NCBI RefSeq assembly: GCF_003217235.1
Contig: NZ_QJTF01000022.1
Span: 1-64,000 of the forward strand
DNA: 64,000 nt
DNA from: Paramesorhizobium leguminum
GTDB taxonomy: Bacteria; Pseudomonadota; Alphaproteobacteria; Rhizobiales; Rhizobiaceae
Reading direction: 5' to 3'
A program made the position numbers and the translations under genes. Below the pieces are notes generated by a model. It was not told the origin of the DNA. It saw only the letters and a program-made list of their open reading frames with translations, and searched no databases. Shown here in pieces: positions 34,711 to 43,576 of this stretch (position 1 is the first letter of the stretch; each line of letters opens with the position of its first letter).

Positions 34711-34868
34711 CCCCCCTCTGCCCTGCCGGGCATCTCCCCCTCAAGGGGGGAGATTACGCCTTCATAGGTGCTCGGTACCAATCGCCGACGTGGCAGAATA
34801 GAGGCAGGAGGCTGTGTCAGCCAATCTCCCCCCTTGAGGGGGAGATGCCCGGCAGGGCAGAGGGGGGT
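34711..34868. repeat. Family A palindromic element, copy 2
   Basis: A 158-bp element with inverted CTCCCCCTCAAGGGGGGAG arms. It occupies nearly all of the 233-bp space between the Gfo/Idh gene and the ATPase gene of the same operon. Confidence 0.92.
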
Positions 34869-34899
34869 GTCGCGCGCTTCCATCAAAACAACCACCTCT

Positions 34900-35967
34900 C
34901 TACGGTCGCCACGTCTTATATTTCGGATGCTCGCGTCCGAGCGGCAGAGCGACATCGGTGCCGGTTTCGCTCGAATGATAGATCGCCGCCAGCAGTTCAA
35001 GGGAGCGCCGGGCGTCCTCAGCTGTCACCGGCGGCCTCTCGCCCCTTTCCAGCGCGCGATGGAAGGCTTCCATCTGCCCAGTGAAACGCCTGCCCACCGG
35101 CGGCATATCCTTCAACAGCGCCTCAATCTGCACCGCAACACCCTCATTCGCGGGAACGATGCGCCAGGGCCCGTCGCCCGGCGAATAGGCGGCGTGGTTG
35201 CTTTCAAACGTGACGTTCTCGAATGCCAGATGCAGGCGGCTGATTTCCTCCTGCGCACCAAGCGTCGCGGTTGCGGAAACCAGCGCGCCGTTTTGCATGA
35301 GCAAGCTTGCGGAAACGCAGTCCTCCACCTCGATGGCGTTCACCCTTGTGGCGACGCGGCCGAACACACGCTCGACCGGTCCCATGAGAAACGTCAGCAT
35401 GTCGTGCAGATGAATGGCATGGGTCATCAGCACGCCGCCAAGCTCGGTTGCCCAGCGGCCGCGCCATGGATTGTCGTAATAGCCGGCGCTGCGCTTCCAG
35501 AACGTCTCGGCGGTGCCGGCATAAGGTTTTCCCGCCAAACCGCTTTCGATGATACGGCGCGCCTGCTCGACGCCTTCGCCATACCGATACTGGAATATCG
35601 GCATCAGGACGCCCCGTGCCGTCCTTTCGGCTTCCATCACCTGATCGACTTCAAGGAGCGATCCGGTCAGCGGCTTCTCGCATACGACATGTTTTCCGGC
35701 GGCCAGCGCTTCCAAAATGAGACGCGTGTGCGGAGCGGGGGGCGTGCAGATATCGATGATGTCGATATCCGGCATCGCGATCAGTTCGTCGGAGGAAACC
35801 GTACGCCGCGGTACGGCGAATTCGTCGGCTACGGTCGTGAGGCGCGCTTCGTCGAGGTCGCAGAGGGCGACGACCTCGAACTTGTCGCCATGCGGCGCAT
35901 AGCCCTCGACGATATGCGACCTGCCGATGCCGCAGCCGATGATGCCGACCTTGTAGCGCTTAGGCAT
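34900..35967 (-). CDS. Gfo/Idh/MocA-family oxidoreductase (1)
   Basis: The 355-residue NAD(P)-dependent sugar dehydrogenase has Rossmann motif VGIIGCGIGRSHIVEGYAPHG and the catalytic lysine motif VVCEKPLT (~100). A C-terminal alpha/beta substrate domain contains GGVLMTHAIHLHDMLTF, the histidine pair expected in the active site. Its start overlaps the preceding dehydrogenase gene by 8 bp. Family members oxidise or reduce sugars, inositols or glycosides at C1-C3; the sequence does not fix the substrate. Confidence 0.87.
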   Translation of the reverse strand: MPKRYKVGIIGCGIGRSHIVEGYAPHGDKFEVVALCDLDEARLTTVADEFAVPRRTVSSDELIAMPDIDIIDICTPPAPHTRLILEALAAGKHVVCEKPLTGSLLEVDQVMEAERTARGVLMPIFQYRYGEGVEQARRIIESGLAGKPYAGTAETFWKRSAGYYDNPWRGRWATELGGVLMTHAIHLHDMLTFLMGPVERVFGRVATRVNAIEVEDCVSASLLMQNGALVSATATLGAQEEISRLHLAFENVTFESNHAAYSPGDGPWRIVPANEGVAVQIEALLKDMPPVGRRFTGQMEAFHRALERGERPPVTAEDARRSLELLAAIYHSSETGTDVALPLGREHPKYKTWRP

Positions 35968-36973
35968 GGTGGTTTTCCTCGGCCATTTTCTGAGCCCTCA
36001 GCGCCAGTTCCATTGCCGCGAAGCATCGCGCCTGCGGCATGGCGGTTTCCGTCCGGTCGCGGATATCGGCAAGGAGTTGCCGGCCATAAGGCAAAGGCAC
36101 CTGCGAGCAATCCATGTAATGAACCCCTTGCCGGTCGGTGAGAAGCAAATGATTGCCGCCCTCGCGCCCGGCAACATCGATATTTTTGCGCAACTCGATC
36201 GCGCCCTCCGTTCCCGTGATGAACAGCCGCCCGTCGCCCCAGCTTGGCAGCCCGTCCGGTGTGAACCAGTCGACATGGATGAAGCCATCGGCCTCCGTTG
36301 TCGCCAGATGGATGCTGCCCGTATCCTGCAAGCCCGGCCATTGCGGATGGGCGCGGTTGCGGGCGGTTGCGGAAAGAATGTCCGCCGTGTCCGCCCCGGT
36401 GAAGAACAGGAATTGCTCGCACTGGTGCGAGCCTATGTCGACAAGAATACCGCCATAGCGTTCCCGCTCGAAGAACCACGCGGGACGGGTCGGCGCGCGC
36501 AGGCGGTGCGGGCCGAAACCGGCGAGGGAAATCACCTTGCCGATGGCGCCCGCGCCAACCAGTTCTCCCGCCTTTACGGTCGCGCGGTTTTCGAAATGCT
36601 CCGAATAGAGGATGGAGAAAATCCGGCCGGTTTCGGCCTGAACCTGCCTGACCTCTTCCAGCTGCGCCATCGTCACCATGCCGGGCTTGTCGACCATCAC
36701 GTCCTTGCCCGCCCGCATCGCCTCGATTGCGATGCCTGCCCGCTCATCGGGAACCGCAGCGCTGATGATGAGGTCGATGCCGTCGTCTTCAAGCAGGCGT
36801 CTGATATCATCGACATCAGGGATATCAGGATATTTTTCCGCATAGGCGCGTGACAGCTCGTTATCTCCGGCATGGAAGCCAACCAGCTCCGCGCCCGCGT
36901 CCAGCAGGCAGGCCGTTTGGCCGAAGATGTGGTCGTGCTCGATGCCGATGGCGGCGAATTTTACGGGTTTCAT
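35960..36973 (-). CDS. Gfo/Idh/MocA-family oxidoreductase (2), DKP variant
   Basis: The 337-residue protein begins MKPVKFAAIGIEHDHIFGQT. The dinucleotide-binding loop is atypical (no GxGxxG), and the catalytic-lysine motif reads VMVDKPGM instead of the usual EKP. The C-terminal domain has GGILVDIGSHQCEQFLFFTG. The altered nucleotide loop makes the cofactor less certain than in its neighbours. It overlaps the permease upstream by 4 bp and the next Gfo/Idh gene by 8 bp, so all are co-translated. A longer frame to 37726 runs through the permease gene and is spurious. Confidence 0.83.
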   Translation of the reverse strand: MKPVKFAAIGIEHDHIFGQTACLLDAGAELVGFHAGDNELSRAYAEKYPDIPDVDDIRRLLEDDGIDLIISAAVPDERAGIAIEAMRAGKDVMVDKPGMVTMAQLEEVRQVQAETGRIFSILYSEHFENRATVKAGELVGAGAIGKVISLAGFGPHRLRAPTRPAWFFERERYGGILVDIGSHQCEQFLFFTGADTADILSATARNRAHPQWPGLQDTGSIHLATTEADGFIHVDWFTPDGLPSWGDGRLFITGTEGAIELRKNIDVAGREGGNHLLLTDRQGVHYMDCSQVPLPYGRQLLADIRDRTETAMPQARCFAAMELALRAQKMAEENHHA

Positions 36974-37845
36974 CGCTTCATTCCGGTCGTGGCGATGCCT
37001 TCGATGAGAAGACGCTGGAAGAACAGGAAAAACAGGAAGACCGGCACCAGCGAAAGGTTGGACATGGCGAAGAGGGCCGTCCAGTCGGAACTGCCAGTCG
37101 AATCCACGAAGGAGCGCAGGCCGAGCTGTACCGTGTAGGTGTTGATGTCGTTCAAATAGATCAGCGGGCCGAAGAAATCGTCCCATGTCCAGATGAAAGA
37201 GAAGATGGCGGCGGTCGCCAGAACCGGCAATGACAGCGGCAGCATGATCTTCCAGTAGATGCGGAACGGGCTGCACCCGTCCATCACCGCCGCCTCGTCC
37301 AGCTCGCGCGGAATGCCCCGGAAGAACTGCACCATGAGGAAGATGAAGAACGCATCCGTCGCCAGATATTTCGGCACGATCAGCGGCAGGGGCGTGTTCA
37401 CCCAGCCGAGTTCGAGGAACAGGATATATTGCGGGATCAGGACGACATGATAGGGCAGCATCAGCGTGCCCAGCATCAGCGCGAACCAGAAGTTCCGGCC
37501 GCCGAAGCGCAGGCGGGCAAAGGCGAAGGCGGCGAGCGAGCACCCCATGACATTGCCCACGGTCGCCAGAACCGAAATGACGAACGAGTTCCAGAAGAAG
37601 CGCCCGAAGCTGACCTGCAGACCGGTCCAGCCCCTGATATAGCCGCCAAGATCCAGTGATGACGGGATGAGCGAGGTGGAGCCGAACAGTTCGTCCTGCG
37701 GCCTGAGCGAGCCGGAAAGCATCCACAGGATCGGGTAGAGCATGGCGAAGGATGCCGCTATCAGCGCGGCATGCAGCAGCACGGATTTCAGGGGCGAGCG
37801 CTGCGGCATCTGGCCGGGACGGCTGGCGGTGACGGCGTCAGTCAT
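36970..37845 (-). CDS. Sugar ABC transporter permease (MalG-like)
   Basis: The 291-residue CUT1 permease has six helices and the coupling-helix motif DEAAVMDGCSPFRIYWKIMLPLS split as EAA-G-I-LP. It pairs with the MalF-like permease encoded just upstream (8-bp overlap). It imports the unknown sugar brought by the binding protein at 38798-40087. Confidence 0.9.
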   Translation of the reverse strand: MTDAVTASRPGQMPQRSPLKSVLLHAALIAASFAMLYPILWMLSGSLRPQDELFGSTSLIPSSLDLGGYIRGWTGLQVSFGRFFWNSFVISVLATVGNVMGCSLAAFAFARLRFGGRNFWFALMLGTLMLPYHVVLIPQYILFLELGWVNTPLPLIVPKYLATDAFFIFLMVQFFRGIPRELDEAAVMDGCSPFRIYWKIMLPLSLPVLATAAIFSFIWTWDDFFGPLIYLNDINTYTVQLGLRSFVDSTGSSDWTALFAMSNLSLVPVFLFFLFFQRLLIEGIATTGMKR

Positions 37846-38791
37846 CGTAATGCACCCAGTATTTCGCGGAGAGGAACGAAAACGCCGTGAACAGAGAGAT
37901 TATGATCACCAATATCCAGGCGAGCGCCGACGCATAGCCCATGCGGAAGAAGCCGAACGCCTCCTGATAGAGATAGAGCGTGTAGAAAAGCGTCGAGTTG
38001 ATCGGCCCGCCCGTACCTTCCGAGATAATGAAGGCAGGGGTGAACGCCTTGAACGCGTCGATGGTCTGGATCACCGCATTGAAGAAGATGACAGGCGTCA
38101 GCAACGGCAGCGTGATCCGCAGAAACTGGCGCAGCTTGCCGGCGCCGTCGATTTCGGCGGCCTCATACATATCCTGCGGAATCTGGCGCAGACCGGCGAG
38201 GAAGATGATCATCGGAGAGCCGAACTGCCAGACGGACAGGATGACGAGCGTATAAATCGAATAATCCGGGTTGGAGATCCAGCTTGGCCCCTCATAGCCG
38301 AAGGCCCGCCAGAGAAGCATGTTGATCAACCCATCGGAGGCGAAGAGCTGGCGCCACAGCACGGCGATGGCGACGCTGGAGCCGAGCAACGACGGCAGAT
38401 AGAAGATCGCCCGGTAAAGCGTCAGCCCCTTGATGCCGCGATTGAACGCCAGCGCGACGAGAAGCGCGAAGGCCAGCTTGAGCGGAACGGATAGCAGCAC
38501 ATAGGTGAACGTGACCTGCATCGCCGCCGCGAATTTCGGATCTGATGTGGCGATGCGCACATAATTGGCCGCGCCTACCCAGTCCGGCGATTGCAGCAGA
38601 TCGTAATTGGTGAAGGAGAGATAGAGCGAGACAAGCGCCGGCCCCAGCGTCAGGCCGAAGAAGCCGATCAGCCAGGGCAGAAGAAACAGATACGCATGAA
38701 TGTTGCGATCGAATATCCGTTTCAGCCCTGTCCGCTTTGGGAGAGACGCCGCGCGCCTCTCCTCGGCAATGGATCCAGCATAAAGGGTCAT
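37838..38791 (-). CDS. Sugar ABC transporter permease (MalF-like)
   Basis: The 317-residue CUT1 permease has an extended N-terminus, six helices and the EAA motif YEAAEIDGAGKLRQFLRITLP. It follows the binding-protein gene by 6 bp and overlaps the second permease. Confidence 0.9.
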   Translation of the reverse strand: MTLYAGSIAEERRAASLPKRTGLKRIFDRNIHAYLFLLPWLIGFFGLTLGPALVSLYLSFTNYDLLQSPDWVGAANYVRIATSDPKFAAAMQVTFTYVLLSVPLKLAFALLVALAFNRGIKGLTLYRAIFYLPSLLGSSVAIAVLWRQLFASDGLINMLLWRAFGYEGPSWISNPDYSIYTLVILSVWQFGSPMIIFLAGLRQIPQDMYEAAEIDGAGKLRQFLRITLPLLTPVIFFNAVIQTIDAFKAFTPAFIISEGTGGPINSTLFYTLYLYQEAFGFFRMGYASALAWILVIIISLFTAFSFLSAKYWVHYDD

Positions 38792-38797
38792 AAGCCG

Positions 38798-40087
38798 TTA
38801 CTTCCGCTTGATGACGTTATCCGCATCCTGAACCAGACGGCTCCCGCCTTCCTCCGGCGTGATCCGCTTGAAAGCCACTTCCTCCGCTATTCGTTTCAGC
38901 ACGAAGGCGAATTCTCCCGCGCCGGGCGGCGGAGCGGGCGGCAGATCGCCCACGCCGGGGGTGATGTCGGCGATGAACTGCACCATGCTTTTGCTCACGC
39001 CGTCGAGCTTTGTGGCCAACTGATCGCGCATGGAGCTTGACGCGGGCACACCGCGCTCGACACCCAGGATATCGACGCCCTCAGGTGTTGCGACGAGGAA
39101 ATCGATGAAGCCCACGGCGTCGGCGATCCCCTTGCTGTCCTTGGCGACGCTGAGCAGCATCGAAGGCTTCAGATAATGGCCGGAAACCGAGTCCGCTGAA
39201 ATCCGGGGATAGGCGGCAAGCGAAAGCTTGGCCTTGTTGAGCGCCTGATAGCCGACGAACTGGTTGGAATGGGCGAACGCCGTTGCCGCCTTGCCGGTCG
39301 TCAGCGCGTTGGTTTCAATATTCAGCTGGTCGAGCGCTTGGATATCCGCCGGCACGCAACCGCCGCTTTCGCGCATCTTCGCCCACATCGCGAACCATTT
39401 CCCGGCATCGGCGGCGTCATAGCCGATCTTGCCATCGGGCGTATAAAGCGACTTGCCTTGCTGCCGCAGCCAGCATTCGAGAGCCGGCTCAAGCCCGCTG
39501 GCATCGGCGGTAGCGTAATAGCCGGGCTTGGGTTTGTTGGTCCCGAACTTCGCGGTGTTTTCGGCAAACTCCTCCCAGGTCTTCACCTGCGATGGCGGCG
39601 TTGCGCCGGTCTTCTCCCATGCCGCGCCGTCGAACATCAGCGCGCTGGAATTGACGCCGAGATTGATGCCGTAGAGCTTCCCGTCGACCCGGCCCGAATC
39701 GATGTTCATCGTGCCGAAATCCGCAATGTTCAGCCCTTTGCCCAGATAATCGTCGAGCGGGGCAAGCGCGCCGCGGCGGGCATATTCGAAGATATAGCGG
39801 TAATCCATCTGGATAAGATCGGGCGCGTTGCGTCCGGCGACCTGGGTTGCAAGACGCGGCCAGTAATCGCTCCAGCCGGCGAACTCCCCGGCGATCGTGA
39901 GGTCCGGCTTGATCTTCTTATAGGCCTCGATGGCCTTGTTGGTGCGGTCGGCGCGTTCCTGCGAGCCCCACCAGAGCATCCGCAGGCGTATCGCCTGCGC
40001 GAACGCCCGCCCTCCACCAAGTGCTGCAAGTGAAAATGCGGCCAGACCTGCCGTAAGAACGGCACGCCTTTGAAGCATCACGGACAT
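38798..40087 (-). CDS. Sugar ABC transporter substrate-binding protein
   Basis: The 429-residue extracellular solute-binding protein (family 1) has an N-terminal twin-arginine-like signal, MLQRRAVLTAGLAAFSLAAL with a cleavage after RAFA. This suggests Tat export of a folded protein. Typical segments are RLRMLWWGSQERADRTNKAI, DLIQMDYRYIFEYARRG and TTGKAATAFAHSN. ATG 40087 has GGGAGGAG upstream. First gene of the leftward operon; its promoter lies next to the TetR operator at 40142-40155. Confidence 0.88.
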   Translation of the reverse strand: MSVMLQRRAVLTAGLAAFSLAALGGGRAFAQAIRLRMLWWGSQERADRTNKAIEAYKKIKPDLTIAGEFAGWSDYWPRLATQVAGRNAPDLIQMDYRYIFEYARRGALAPLDDYLGKGLNIADFGTMNIDSGRVDGKLYGINLGVNSSALMFDGAAWEKTGATPPSQVKTWEEFAENTAKFGTNKPKPGYYATADASGLEPALECWLRQQGKSLYTPDGKIGYDAADAGKWFAMWAKMRESGGCVPADIQALDQLNIETNALTTGKAATAFAHSNQFVGYQALNKAKLSLAAYPRISADSVSGHYLKPSMLLSVAKDSKGIADAVGFIDFLVATPEGVDILGVERGVPASSSMRDQLATKLDGVSKSMVQFIADITPGVGDLPPAPPPGAGEFAFVLKRIAEEVAFKRITPEEGGSRLVQDADNVIKRK

Positions 40088-40141
40088 TGGCAACTCCTCC
40101 CTGATAACTGCCAAGCGGATAATGCGAGTATTGTCATTTTA

Positions 40142-40155
40142 TAACCAATTGGTTA
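40142..40155. promoter_or_regulatory. TetR operator 1, TAACCAATTGGTTA
   Basis: A perfect 14-bp palindrome in the divergent gap between the ABC operon and the TetR gene. On the minus strand it directly precedes TATAAAAT, a likely -10. The near-identical site at 40925-40938 supports specific recognition. Confidence 0.7.
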
Positions 40156-40196
40156 CATGGGACCATCGATCCATCGCCTTGTCAAGTGGATGCCGG

Positions 40197-40898
40197 ATGA
40201 CTGAAAGCAGAAAAGAGAATACCCCCGAGCCCGCGAAAGACGGGGAGGTGAAGCGTAAACGCACCCCTCTCCAGGGTCGAAATCCGGAGCGCACAAGGGC
40301 ATCGATCCTTGAGGCAGCCCGTCGCGAGGTCGCCGACAAGGGGTTGGCCGGGGCGCGCATCGATGTCGTGGCGCGCCGCGCCGGCACGAACAAGCGCATG
40401 ATCTACCATTATTTCGGCGACAAGGACGCGCTGTATCTGGCTGTGCTGGAGGATGCCTATCGCCATATCCGCCATGCGGAACGCAGGCTCGACCTGACGC
40501 GTAAGCCACCGTCCGAAGGCCTGCGGGAGCTGGCGCTTTTCACCTGGCACTATTACTTGGACCATCCGGAATTCCTGAGCATCCTTGCGACGGAGAATCT
40601 CAATCAGGCCCGCTATCTCCGGCAATCCAAGGCGATCACCGAGATGCACTCGAATTTCATCTCGGAGCTGAAGGACGTGCTGCAGCGCGGCGAGGCGGCG
40701 GGCGAGTTCCGCGCCGGGCTTGATCCGGTCGATGTCTATCTGACCATCGCCTCGCTTGGCTTTTTCTATCTCTCGAACCGCTACACGCTGTCGACAATCT
40801 TCCAGCGCGACCTGATCGCACCGGCGGAGCTGGAGCGCTGGGGGCAGCACATCGTGGAAACGCTTCTCGCCGCGCTGCGGCCGTTACAAGCGGCTTGA
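40197..40898 (+). CDS. TetR/AcrR-family transcriptional regulator
   Basis: The 233-residue regulator has a basic N-terminal tail and a HTH of the TetR type (ARIDVVARRAGTNKRMIYHYFGDKDALY, about residues 50-80, shown here as one family motif spanning the two helices). A C-terminal ligand domain with HYYLDHPEFLSILATEN resembles RutR-like TetR_C proteins. ATG 40197 is my choice; an in-frame ATG at 40158 overlaps the operator flank. Two copies of the TAACCAAWTGGTTA palindrome flank the gene, one before each catabolic operon, so it most likely represses both and itself. Confidence 0.85.
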   Translation: MTESRKENTPEPAKDGEVKRKRTPLQGRNPERTRASILEAARREVADKGLAGARIDVVARRAGTNKRMIYHYFGDKDALYLAVLEDAYRHIRHAERRLDLTRKPPSEGLRELALFTWHYYLDHPEFLSILATENLNQARYLRQSKAITEMHSNFISELKDVLQRGEAAGEFRAGLDPVDVYLTIASLGFFYLSNRYTLSTIFQRDLIAPAELERWGQHIVETLLAALRPLQAA

Positions 40899-40924
40899 CA
40901 GCGAACTCCTTTCACGCAACTAAA

Positions 40925-40938
40925 TAACCAAATGGTTA
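40925..40938. promoter_or_regulatory. TetR operator 2, TAACCAAATGGTTA
   Basis: This near-perfect palindrome matches operator 1 at 13 of 14 positions and lies 107 bp before the start of the rightward catabolic operon. It is in the 146-bp gap 40899-41044, which otherwise holds only a family C repeat. Confidence 0.7.
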
Positions 40939-40984
40939 CAAATTGCCATAAGCGCCTTCGGGAAAAGGTCGTTGTTTTTAGGCC

Positions 40985-41026
40985 GCATGATCTTATCCAA
41001 AAAGTCTGCAACTTTTTGGGATCATG
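40985..41026. repeat. Family C repeat, copy 2
   Basis: GCATGATCTTATCCAAAAAG then TCTGCAACTTTTTGGGATCATGC: an imperfect palindrome ending just before the GGGAGGAG ribosome site of the gene at 41045. It would place a hairpin in the 5' UTR of that mRNA. Confidence 0.88.
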
Positions 41027-41044
41027 CTGTGGGAGGAGAATTCG

Positions 41045-42187
41045 ATGAAGCGCATCGGCGTTATCATGCACGGCATTACCGGCCGCATGGGGTATAACCA
41101 GCATCTGGTCCGCTCGGTTCTGGCCATTCGCGACCAGGGCGGCGTCACGCTGAAAAGCGGCGAGAGGGTCATGCTCGACCCGATCCTCGTCGGGCGAAAT
41201 GCAGGCAAGGTCGAGGACATCGCCCGCCGCCATGGCGTTTCCCGCTGGACCGCCGATCTGGATGGCGCGCTCGCCAATCCGGACGACACGCTTTTCTTCG
41301 ACGCAGGGACGACGCAGATGCGCGGCAGCCTGCTGGAAAAGGCGATCAAGGCGGGCAAGAACGTCTATTGCGAAAAGCCGATCTCCGACACAGTGGAGGA
41401 GGCGCTTGGCATAGCGCGGCTTGCGGAAAACTCCGGCGTCAAGCATGGCGTCGTGCAGGACAAGCTCTTCCTGCCGGGACTTCGCAAGCTCGCCATGCTG
41501 CGCGACAGCGGCTTTTTCGGGAAGATCCTCTCGGTACGCGGCGAGTTCGGCTACTGGGTTTTCGAGGGCGACTGGCAGCCGGCCCAGCGTCCGTCCTGGA
41601 ACTATCGTACAAAAGACGGCGGCGGCATCATTCTCGATATGCTCTGCCACTGGCGCTACGTGCTGGACAATCTGTTCGGCGCGGTGAAATCGGTAAGCTG
41701 CCTTGGCGCCACTCATATCCCGGAACGCTTCGACGAGCAGGGCCGCCCCTATGCCGCCGATGCCGACGACGCGGCTTACGCCACCTTCGAACTGGAAGGC
41801 GGGGTGATCGCCCACATCAATTCCTCCTGGGCGGTCCGGGTGCGCCGCGACGACCTCGTGACCTTTCAGGTGGACGGCACCCATGGTTCCGCCGTGGCGG
41901 GGCTCACGCAATGCTGGACACAGCACCGCACCAGCACTCCGAAGCCGGTGTGGAACCCCGATCAGCCGCAGACGATCGACTTCTACAAGACGTGGCAGCA
42001 AGTGCCGGACAATGTGGCCTACGACAATGGCTTCAAGACGCAGTGGGAAATGTTCATCCGCCATATCGTCGATGACGAGCCCTGGTCCTACGGGCTGATG
42101 GAAGGCGTCAAGGGCGTGCAGCTGGCGGAGCTTGGCCTGCAATCCTGGAAGGAACGCCGCTGGCTCGATGTTCCGGCGCTGGGGTGA
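41045..42187 (+). CDS. Gfo/Idh/MocA-family oxidoreductase (3)
   Basis: The 380-residue dehydrogenase begins MKRIGVIMHGITGRMGYNQH with a long first loop; the catalytic-lysine motif is VYCEKPIS. The active-site region is GGGIILDMLCHWRYVLDNLFG. It is larger than the 330-residue norm and carries insertions, e.g. LGATHIPERFDEQGRPY. GGGAGGAG precedes ATG 41045. First gene of the rightward operon with a DHDPS-like aldolase, an enolase-superfamily enzyme and an isomerase, under TetR operator 2. Confidence 0.86.
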   Translation: MKRIGVIMHGITGRMGYNQHLVRSVLAIRDQGGVTLKSGERVMLDPILVGRNAGKVEDIARRHGVSRWTADLDGALANPDDTLFFDAGTTQMRGSLLEKAIKAGKNVYCEKPISDTVEEALGIARLAENSGVKHGVVQDKLFLPGLRKLAMLRDSGFFGKILSVRGEFGYWVFEGDWQPAQRPSWNYRTKDGGGIILDMLCHWRYVLDNLFGAVKSVSCLGATHIPERFDEQGRPYAADADDAAYATFELEGGVIAHINSSWAVRVRRDDLVTFQVDGTHGSAVAGLTQCWTQHRTSTPKPVWNPDQPQTIDFYKTWQQVPDNVAYDNGFKTQWEMFIRHIVDDEPWSYGLMEGVKGVQLAELGLQSWKERRWLDVPALG

Positions 42188-42207
42188 TTTCGTGGCGTCG
42201 CGAGATA

Positions 42208-42365
42208 CCCCCCTCTGCCCTGCCGGACATCTCCCCCTCAAGGGGGGAGATTGGCTGACACGGCGCTCGGCCTTCATTCTGCAACGTTTGCGATTGGTGC
42301 CGAACATTCATGACAGCGTAATCTCCCCCCTTGAGGGGGAGATGTCCGGCAGGACAGAGGGGGGT
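42208..42365. repeat. Family A palindromic element, copy 3
   Basis: 158 bp, with GCCGGACATCTCCCCCTCAA arms (ACAT/ATGT variant of the other copies). It fills the 224-bp gap between two genes of the same operon. Confidence 0.92.
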
Positions 42366-42411
42366 ACTGCCCCACCAACGTTTCAAAATAATCCATTCAA
42401 GGGAAGCGGGA

Positions 42412-43575
42412 ATGCCTGAAATCAGACTCCCCACCGAAACAGCTAACATCGAAACCTATCGCCTCCAGGGAAACCCAATCGCCCTCGAACGGCGCAAGGC
42501 TAGCGACTTCAACCGCATCGCATTCGCGGCGGCGCATGTGGTGGCTGATCCGCTTGCCGTCAACGATCCCTGGCTCACCCCGGCGATCGATTGGGATGCA
42601 ACCCTGCAATTCCGGCACCGGCTCTGGGATCTGGGGCTTGGCGTGGCCGAAGCGATGGATACCGCGCAGCGCGGCATGGGCCTTTCATGGCCGGACGCGC
42701 GTGAGCTTATCGCAAGGTCGCTGAAAGAAGCAGCCAGCCGGGACGATGCGCTGATTGCCTGTGGCGTCGGGACCGACCATCTGGAAGGCACGGGCCACGA
42801 TTTGCAGCGGATCGCCGATGCCTATCACGAACAGCTCGATTTCGTGCAAGGCCATGGCGGCAGGGTCATTCTCATGGCCAGCCGCGCGCTTGCGAGCGCC
42901 GCCCGCTCGCCGGACGATTATCTGGAAACCTACGCCCGCGTGCTGGAAAGAGCGCAAGGCAAGGTGATCATCCACTGGCTTGGCGAGATGTTCGATCCGG
43001 CATTATCGGGTTATTGGGGCAACGCCGATCACATGAAGGCCATGGACACCTGCCTTGAAATGATCGAGGCGAACGCCGGCAAGATCGACGGTATCAAGAT
43101 TTCGCTTCTGTCGAAGGAAAAGGAAATCGCCATGCGCCGGCGGCTGCCTCAAGGCGTGCGCATGTATACCGGCGACGATTTCAACTATGCCGAACTGATC
43201 GCGGGCGACGAGCACGGCCATTCCGACGCGCTTCTGGGTATATTCGACGCCATCGCCCCCGCCGCATCGAGCGCGCTGGCATCCCTCAAGCGCGGCGAGA
43301 CGGATGCATTCTTCGATATTCTGGAGCCGACCGTTGCGCTGTCGCGGCACATCTTCCGCGCGCCGACCCGGTTCTACAAGACGGGCGTTGTCTTCCTTGC
43401 CTGGCTGAACAGCCTTCAGAACCATTTTACCATGGTGGGCGGGCAGGAAAGCGCGCGCTCCACCCGGCATTTCGCCGAGCTTTTCCGCCTGGCTGACAAG
43501 GCGAATGTTCTCGCCGACCCGGACCTCGCCGCCCGGCGCATGAAGGCCTTTCTCGCGGTAAGAGGCGTTGAGTGA
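42412..43575 (+). CDS. Dihydrodipicolinate-synthase-like protein (DUF993)
   Basis: The 387-residue TIM-barrel protein belongs to the DUF993 group of the DHDPS/NAL superfamily. The probable Schiff-base lysine is in DGIKISLLSKEKE, followed by YTGDDFNYAELI where DHDPS has the GDD(F) segment. VDFVQGHGGRVILMASR precedes. It likely performs a lyase/retro-aldol step on a 2-keto-3-deoxy sugar acid, like related KDG aldolases, but the substrate of this group is not known to me. AAGGGAAGCGGGA precedes ATG 42412. It overlaps the next gene region by being 1 bp upstream. Confidence 0.8.
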   Translation: MPEIRLPTETANIETYRLQGNPIALERRKASDFNRIAFAAAHVVADPLAVNDPWLTPAIDWDATLQFRHRLWDLGLGVAEAMDTAQRGMGLSWPDARELIARSLKEAASRDDALIACGVGTDHLEGTGHDLQRIADAYHEQLDFVQGHGGRVILMASRALASAARSPDDYLETYARVLERAQGKVIIHWLGEMFDPALSGYWGNADHMKAMDTCLEMIEANAGKIDGIKISLLSKEKEIAMRRRLPQGVRMYTGDDFNYAELIAGDEHGHSDALLGIFDAIAPAASSALASLKRGETDAFFDILEPTVALSRHIFRAPTRFYKTGVVFLAWLNSLQNHFTMVGGQESARSTRHFAELFRLADKANVLADPDLAARRMKAFLAVRGVE

Positions 43576-43576
43576 T

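Noticed and set aside
36974-37726. Extension of the Gfo/Idh protein (2) to 588 residues
   Set aside because: The added part reads through the MalG-like permease gene in the wrong frame; the Rossmann domain starts at ATG 36973.
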